From assembly GCA_045837725.1 (NCBI GenBank), contig JBEWZL010000287.1, forward strand, positions 62,001-126,000: a stretch of 64,000 bases of DNA, given 5' to 3'. Every line of letters starts with the position of its first letter. Positions within the stretch are counted from its first letter, which is position 1. The notes under the pieces were generated by a model, which ran no database searches, was not told where the DNA came from, and worked only from the letters and a program-made list of their open reading frames with translations. Shown here piece after piece: positions 58,516 to 64,000 of this stretch. This stretch comes from Vermamoeba vermiformis. Taxonomy: Eukaryota; Tubulinea; Echinamoebida. The translations under genes and the position numbers were made by a program.

Positions 58516-60517
58516 CTACAAGTGATACACGATAGTCTCGTTAGGACCTTGACTGATCAACCCCCGTTCAATCATCTTGCACACAACTTGTTCCGGTTCA
58601 ACTGCCTTCTTCTTGATGCACAGTTGCGTCAAGCTGTTAATGAGTCCATCGAGCGTTCTCGGCGTGTTTTGCGGTGCCATCACCCACGCTTGACACCTGT
58701 CATATAATGATTAGCATGGCGTGTAATAAAATATTCAGCATTCACAGAAAATAGTGTCAAAAGTGCACGTGTCAAACTCCATGTTTTGACACGTGTGAAA
58801 CTGTTACATACCGTTCATAAGCCTCTTCTTCTTGACTCTTTTCTTGGTAGTGTCCTCCACCGTAGAATGAGCCGAAGTAATCGTTGTTGCCACGTGACTG
58901 GTACCCTGAACTCTGACTCGAAGTCACGGTCTGACTCTCACTCTTGCGCGTGTACTTGACATCTCCGTTCGGCTGTGGCTTGATGTACCCTTCATTTTCA
59001 AGCTTTTTCATGATTGGTGCAACTGGTGTTTCTTGCCTTAAAAGGAAATCGGTTACATATGCATACCAGCAATGATTCATTTGGATCTAGTACGTACTTT
59101 AATCTACACATTGGCCTGATGCTAGTCTTCAACTTGTCTCTAGTCTTGGGCAACTTTGATGGATCAAGATCGAGCAACCACTGCTTCAAACGAACGATCA
59201 CGAGATCCACTGGATCTGTCAACGTCGCTAACATAACATATATTAGTGCTATTACTTGGTATGACATACTATATTGATCACTAATAAAGAAACGATGCGT
59301 AAAATTATTGCAAAGATTGTTGTCGACAAGAGTAAATGTGAAATTTCTTTGCCGGATGTGACTTACACGGATCTTCTTCCTTCAACAGCTCAGGGTTAGT
59401 AACTGCTTCACTATCATCTTCATCCTCACTACTACTAGTTCCTAATTTCACTGAATGCTTAATCTCAAAAGGTGTCGTAGCACCACGAGCAATCAAGTGG
59501 ATCTGATCCACCGTGAAAACGATCGGCTTCAATCTCAATCCAAATTCGTCTCTTCTTCTTTCAGTAGCAAGCTGCAAATATAACAATATTAGGTCTGCAA
59601 ATGAAAATAATTAAATTAACATGAGCCATAATAATTTTTCATAGTCAAGGTCAAAAAATATCTTTTGGTATACGAATGGTGTGTGCCGCAAATTGATATT
59701 TCTATAATAAATTTGATAAATTTGATAATTTTTACCTTGCCAGTGAATTGTCCAACTGTCAAATGCGGGTGAAATCCGTGTTCACTTCGCGTACTCAGAT
59801 CATCGCAGATTGGAAACGCTTTCCACAACGCGGCTTGCAAATCGAGTAGAGCATTCTCTGGCTATACATAAATAATATTAATAATTTCCTGTACGTTTCG
59901 CAAACCAAGAAGATTGAATCAAGATCCGGATCCAAAAAAAAATTTCTTCAGGTTTTCAAATAATGATAACAAAATATCCATATAATAATATTATATATTA
60001 CCTCTACTTCAGGATTCATGAATAAAGTGCAACTTCGTCCGTGCTCGAAGAAATCAAATTTCTTGAAGGTGATTTTGAACGGTTGAATTTTACCAACAGC
60101 TTTTTGAACCTTGTCTAAATTCGCGGCAAATTGTGCTTCGGGAAGGAAAGGATAAAGCTATAATAATATTGGTTAATAACACTTCTTTGATCATAAAGGT
60201 TTATTTGTATTTTTTGATTTTTTAAAAATTTGACTTCAATATCGAATCAAATAACATGATAATAATATTCTAAATATTTATAATGTATTTAATCGATATT
60301 CGATTAAATTAGAATTTTTGTGGGTTTTTTGAGGCCGGAATTTGAGATCTCTATAACCGTCACCATCATATAGATAATTAAATACGGTGCTTACAAGATT
60401 AATATGAGGCATCCATCGCTCATATGATTTATCGTGCTTCGCTCGAATGTCTTGAATCTGCTGCCACATAGATTCAGGCGGCATTACAACAACCGCACTC
60501 GAAACTACTTTCTCCAT
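58516..60517 (-). CDS. 2H phosphoesterase / RNA ligase-like protein with repeated C-terminal domain
   Basis: ATG 60517 (MEKVVSSAVVVMPP), stop 58516 (ETIVYHL). The two catalytic motifs of the 2H superfamily are clear: RWMPHINL (first, with Asn in place of the usual Ser/Thr) and GFHPHLTVGQF (second). This family hydrolyses 2'-3' cyclic or 2'-5' RNA bonds or related substrates. After an acidic linker (SSSEDEDDSEAVT) come two similar helical winged-like repeats (LVIVRLKQWLLDLDPSKLP and LDGLINSLTQLCIKKKAVEP), separated by a Ser/Tyr/Gly-rich stretch. About seven exons. Nucleic-acid processing is the likely role; target unknown. Confidence 0.8.
58767..58796. repeat. Perfect 11-bp stem inverted repeat in an intron
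   Basis: CACGTGTCAAA at 58767-58777 and its exact complement TTTGACACGTG at 58786-58796, 8-base loop, inside an intron of the 2H phosphoesterase gene. The core CACGTG is an E-box/G-box. Confidence 0.85.
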
Positions 60518-60815
60518 AGTCTGCTTATTGTATTCTACTACTAGCAAACAGCAAAAAAGAACTGGATTTTGGTTTGGCCTAATTTATTGTTTAGGCGTCA
60601 GATCGTAGAAAAATAACAGAAATGGAGTTGTGGTCCTGTGGTCCGATTACACTAATAGCAAATATGCATGAAAACATATATGAAGCGCTACTGATTCTGA
60701 TTCATAACAATAATATATGGGTAAAATCTGTTACTATGATAAATAACAGCGGCGAGTAAAACGCATCTCAATGGAGTCTCTTGGTAGAATGAACTACTTG
60801 TATGGATGACTTAAT

Positions 60816-62900
60816 TTATTTTCGCTTGATATTAACATGCTTCGCTGGCTTGTTCGGTCGTCGGTAAACCGTTTCAAGCACGTACATGAATTGATTGAAA
60901 TGGTGCATCAGTTTTTCGCGATTGTTGGGGTTCTTATTCGCTAATAAATAATCTGCCATTGCCAGCTCGAGCAAATTTCCATCTTTAATCCTATTAAATA
61001 CGAAACTAAATTAATTCATGTGGATGTCGAGTAACCAAATCCGGTTTTCCAATAGAATTTGTTTAAAATGTTGGGCTAGACCTATTGGAGTTAATACTTA
61101 CTGTTGTAATAATTCTCTGGCGGCTAATAACGTCGCTGCACTGATTTCCTTTCCGGATTCGTTTTTCCAGTTGGCTTGAGTATGCGCTCCAAAATCACCT
61201 TCAGGATCATATCCTCGCTGACTAACGTCTTTGTACCAATAGCACATAGCTTTGTTCACTAACACGTCGAATTTTTGCTCTTCATAAGCCGCAGTGTTGT
61301 CCGCGCTTGGCGACTCCGCATCCAACTTTTTGCTACAAGCAAATAAGATCATTAGATATCCTTAGCTTAATATTATATGTATAGTATTAAATGAAATGTA
61401 CTTACAACTCCTCCTCTTCTTTGGTTAAAAAGAATGAAAAGTCGTGCGCTGCTTTCAAATACTCTCGGTTATGAAAGTGACATTGTGCTCGCGTTAAATA
61501 CGCTAAATGCATGTCTTTCTGGATAAATCGATTGTATATTAGCACTACATCACTATTAATTGGCTACTACAGCAACCACAATAAAATAACAGAAAAGAGG
61601 ATCCAGATGTGGATCAACATTTTGCTTAGTATTACCTTTAAACTTATCGCCTTCTCGGTATCTTGCAATGCTTTGTCCCAATTTCCTACTCCTAAGTAAC
61701 AATTTGCTCTTTTCGCTAACAAATCGGTGTTTTCTGGATCCAATTTCAACGCATTCGAAAAATTTACAATTGCCTTAGGAAAATCGTCCTTCAAATATAT
61801 TATTAGCGGTTTATATTAATTTTCATTCATATATTACTCACGGTGATATAATTGATAATTCCTAATCCCGCAAATGCCTCTTTTTCATGCTCTTTGTTTT
61901 GACCGCTCAAAATTTCGTTGTATAAACTCTTTGCGGCATCAATACTAAGGAATATAAGCATTAATATATACTATATTATGCATATATGTACCTACTTATA
62001 TGCTCGCAAATAAACATCAGCCAATAATAAGCGAATTCTAGGGTTCGAATCATGCTTCAATGCCTGAAAGGTAGATCCGACGTTAAAACCGATACATCAA
62101 TGTTTTATATAATATAGAGGTACCTCTTTATAATCCTCGATGCATCTATGCATATCTCCTATTTTCGAGTACAAATTTGCTCGACTAACGTACGCTTCAC
62201 CAAACTACATCAACAAAAAAGGTCAGCAATGCGGTAATTAAGATCAATGAATTATATATATATACCTTTTCATTAATAAATAGTGCTTGTTCATATTGCT
62301 TCAGAGCCTTTTTGATGTCTTTCAAGCCTTCGTAACATCGACCAATCAATAAAAGCAGCGGTGCATTCATTCGATTTATTCCTAGAGCCTAAAACTCATT
62401 ATAATTAGCATAATTATGTATATTATATTATGAGGGTCAATATTAGTACCTTTTCTAAATCAGGCAAAGCAAGAGCAGGTTTGCCTTCCAAAAGTAAGCA
62501 TTCGCCGCGATTAATCAACGCTTCGCCGTTGCCCGGCTGATCATTTAACACTTCTGAATATAATCGAATAGCGAGCTCATATTGGCCGCCTTTTTTAAGC
62601 TCGTTAGCTGAGTGCAGCGCATCCACGATCGGATCCTATTTGAACCAACTCATTAGAAACTATCCTCTTGAAAAATTGCTACACGTATTTAATGTTATTG
62701 TATTGTTATAATCTTTGGATTGTCAAGGTTAACAGAGCCCATAAATATGAGTTCATTAGCGTTTTTTAATTTACCTCGTGCCTGGAAGTCGTAAATGAAC
62801 CTTCTTCTTTATTTCTATTACGTATGCTGGTTGAAAATGATTTGTGCAAATTTTTCTGACGCTCTAGCAGAGAGATTTGGATCAGATCCGCAATTGTCAT
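60816..62900 (-). CDS. Tetratricopeptide-repeat protein
   Basis: The first exon is 62900-62775 (MTIADLIQISLLERQKN), joined to DPIVDALHSANELKKG; no in-frame ATG exists in the second exon, so the upstream exon is needed. About eight TPR units follow, for example YELAIRLYSEVLNDQPGNGE, ALINRGECLLLEG, KQYEQALFINEK, DLLAKRANCYLGVGNWDKA, AYLTRAQCHF. The C-terminal region (WKNESGKEISAATLL, MHHFNQFMYVLETVYRRP) is not a TPR and ends in a basic KPAKHVNIKRK. A chaperone- or ciliary/scaffold-type adaptor is possible, but no specific family is recognised. About nine exons, stop 60816. Confidence 0.8.
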
Positions 62901-63218
62901 ACGCTCAAGCACTATTTACGTACCGCAATTCGGACTAAAAATATTAACATTATTTTTCAATGGCTTTTTGCTGTTATTTGTTGTGGTTGTCAAACAACGA
63001 GCGTAGATTTGCCTCCTGCACTGATCGAGATCTCGTGCACAGCCTTGATAAGGCTGCTCTCGATATCAACATTATGTTATTCGTGCCAAATATAAGCTAA
63101 AAACAGTATTTTCACCCGATCCGCGATAGTTTTCTAATTTATCAAATTTATGAAATTTTTTGTCGCTAAGTTTTTCGTCATCATAAGACTACTTATAATA
63201 ATACATCAGCCACAATAT
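62901..63218. promoter_or_regulatory. Divergent promoter TPR protein / Rpn5
   Basis: A 318-bp gap between head-to-head genes, one of several compact divergent pairs in the window. No motif is claimed. Confidence 0.4.
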
Positions 63219-64000
63219 GAGCTCGCAAAAGATGGAACAGGACTTCACTCCCTTAGTGGAGGAGAAGATCCCTGAGAACAGAAAATTGGCTTTGGAGGTA
63301 AAATACTAGATGTTGCTTTGTCAAAAACAAATTTCACTTTTTGACGGCATTAAATTATAAATAATATTCATATAGGCATTATAATAATATAGGGCTTATT
63401 AAGCAAGCCGCTAATATTTTCAATTTTGAAAATTTTATGGTATTGACTAATATTGATTTGTAGCACAAGAACCTCGCCCAAGCTATTGAAAATTTGTTAG
63501 TTATTGAAAAACAAACCAGAAACGTAAGTTCAATGCTAAAATACGAAGATAAAACCATCAACAAAGCGAATCTAAAAAATTGGAAAAACTTTCCATTACA
63601 AACCCCATTTATTTCAAGCTCCTATTGCTAAAATATTTGATAATGTATTTTTGTAATAATTATTGATGGCTTATAACTAATATCAAATTGAAAAGGGTGG
63701 AGATTCACCATCGACTGGAAAAATTTTGTCAGCCATCGTAGAACTCTGCTATGAAACGAAGGACTTTAAGGCACTCAATGAAAATATCGTATTATTGTCA
63801 AAGCGAAGAGGCCAATTGAAACAGGTAAGAAACTATGGCCACCTCAAAAAAATTCAAATCTGGCAAACTCAAATAGACTCGCGCACCAAATATTGGCAAA
63901 ATTCTAATTTAAATTATTTTAGGCTATTAAAGTCATGGTCAAGAAGGCAATGTCATTCTTGGAGTCCCTTGACTACGACCACAAAATGGAATTAATCGAC
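63219..64000 (+). CDS. PSMD12: 26S proteasome non-ATPase subunit 12 (Rpn5), partial
   Basis: ATG 63219 (MSSQKMEQDFTPLVEEK). Exons 63219-63297, 63464-63522, about 63696-63824 and from 63923 give KKLALE-type start, AIENLLVIEKQTR, STGKILSAIVELCYE, LNENIVLLSKRRGQLKQAIKVMV and MELID, which follow the N-terminal PCI-family sequence of Rpn5, a lid subunit of the proteasome. The gene is cut by the right edge. Confidence 0.9.

Noticed and set aside
1-64000. tRNA, rRNA, CRISPR or bacterial operon features
   Set aside because: None found; the scattered B-box-like stretches (for example near 25880) lie in coding sequence with no tRNA fold around them.

Overview
This window is nuclear DNA from an intron-rich, AT-leaning eukaryotic microbe, most likely an amoebozoan-type protist. 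The pointers are inference: short spliceosomal introns (commonly about 45-150 bp, donors GTAAG or GTACG) in almost every gene, a tyrosine-kinase-like receptor kinase with IPT/TIG ectodomains, a secreted ADGF/ADA2-type adenosine deaminase, asparagine-run low complexity, many F-box genes and GPI-type surface proteins. No bacterial operon or organelle sequence is seen, and no tRNA or rRNA gene was recognised. The species cannot be named from the sequence alone.

Layout. 1-2443 (-): F-box plus SNF2 helicase, copy 1, running off the left edge. 2681-4964 (-): protein farnesyltransferase beta. 5553-9333 (+): IPT-receptor TKL kinase. 9389-10253 (-): RAMA-domain protein, whose intron region carries, on the other strand, what looks like a lone triosephosphate isomerase first exon. 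10475-13010 (+): superfamily-2 helicase for which I find no Walker A. 13158-16529 (-): two tandem paralogues with a C-terminal F-box. 16644-17168: a 525-bp hAT-like MITE with 40-bp terminal inverted repeats and an 8-bp target duplication. 17587-18835 (-): WWE-domain protein. 18934-21608: a Ginger-like integrase DNA transposon with 24-bp terminal repeats and a 6-bp target duplication. 22090-26635: four related secreted-protein genes plus a fifth remnant, on alternating strands. 26789-30514 (+): second copy of the F-box/SNF2 gene, inverted relative to copy 1 and broken in one exon. 30591-32301 (-): kynurenine/aminoadipate aminotransferase. 32406-33785 (+): F-box protein with a Cys/His tail. 34105-36585 and 36873-37521 (+): two GPI-type surface proteins, the second a blue-copper cupredoxin. 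37754-41684 (-): phosphatidylinositol 4-kinase beta. 42331-46652 (+): large F-box and helical-repeat gene, most of it strongly CpG-depleted. 47257-49024 (+): inositol 2-dehydrogenase-like enzyme. 49137-50780 (-): MDR zinc-type alcohol dehydrogenase/quinone reductase. 51119-53471 (+): ADGF/ADA2. 53646-58397 (+): EF-hand protein with a PARP6/8-type catalytic domain. 58516-60517 (-): 2H phosphoesterase. 60816-62900 (-): TPR protein. 63219-64000 (+): 26S proteasome Rpn5, cut by the right edge.

The left 31 kb behaves like an accessory region: inverted gene duplication, gene relics, two DNA transposons, an expanding secreted family and several F-box genes. The right half is mostly conserved housekeeping metabolism and signalling. 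F-box genes (six loci plus one relic) and ADP-ribose biology (a PARP and a separate WWE protein) recur. The most unusual items are the secreted-protein cluster trapped between the inverted F-box/SNF2 copies, the CpG-depleted block that begins inside one gene, the EF-hand/PARP6-8 fusion, and the orphan TPI exon next to a helicase lacking its N-terminal motor motif.
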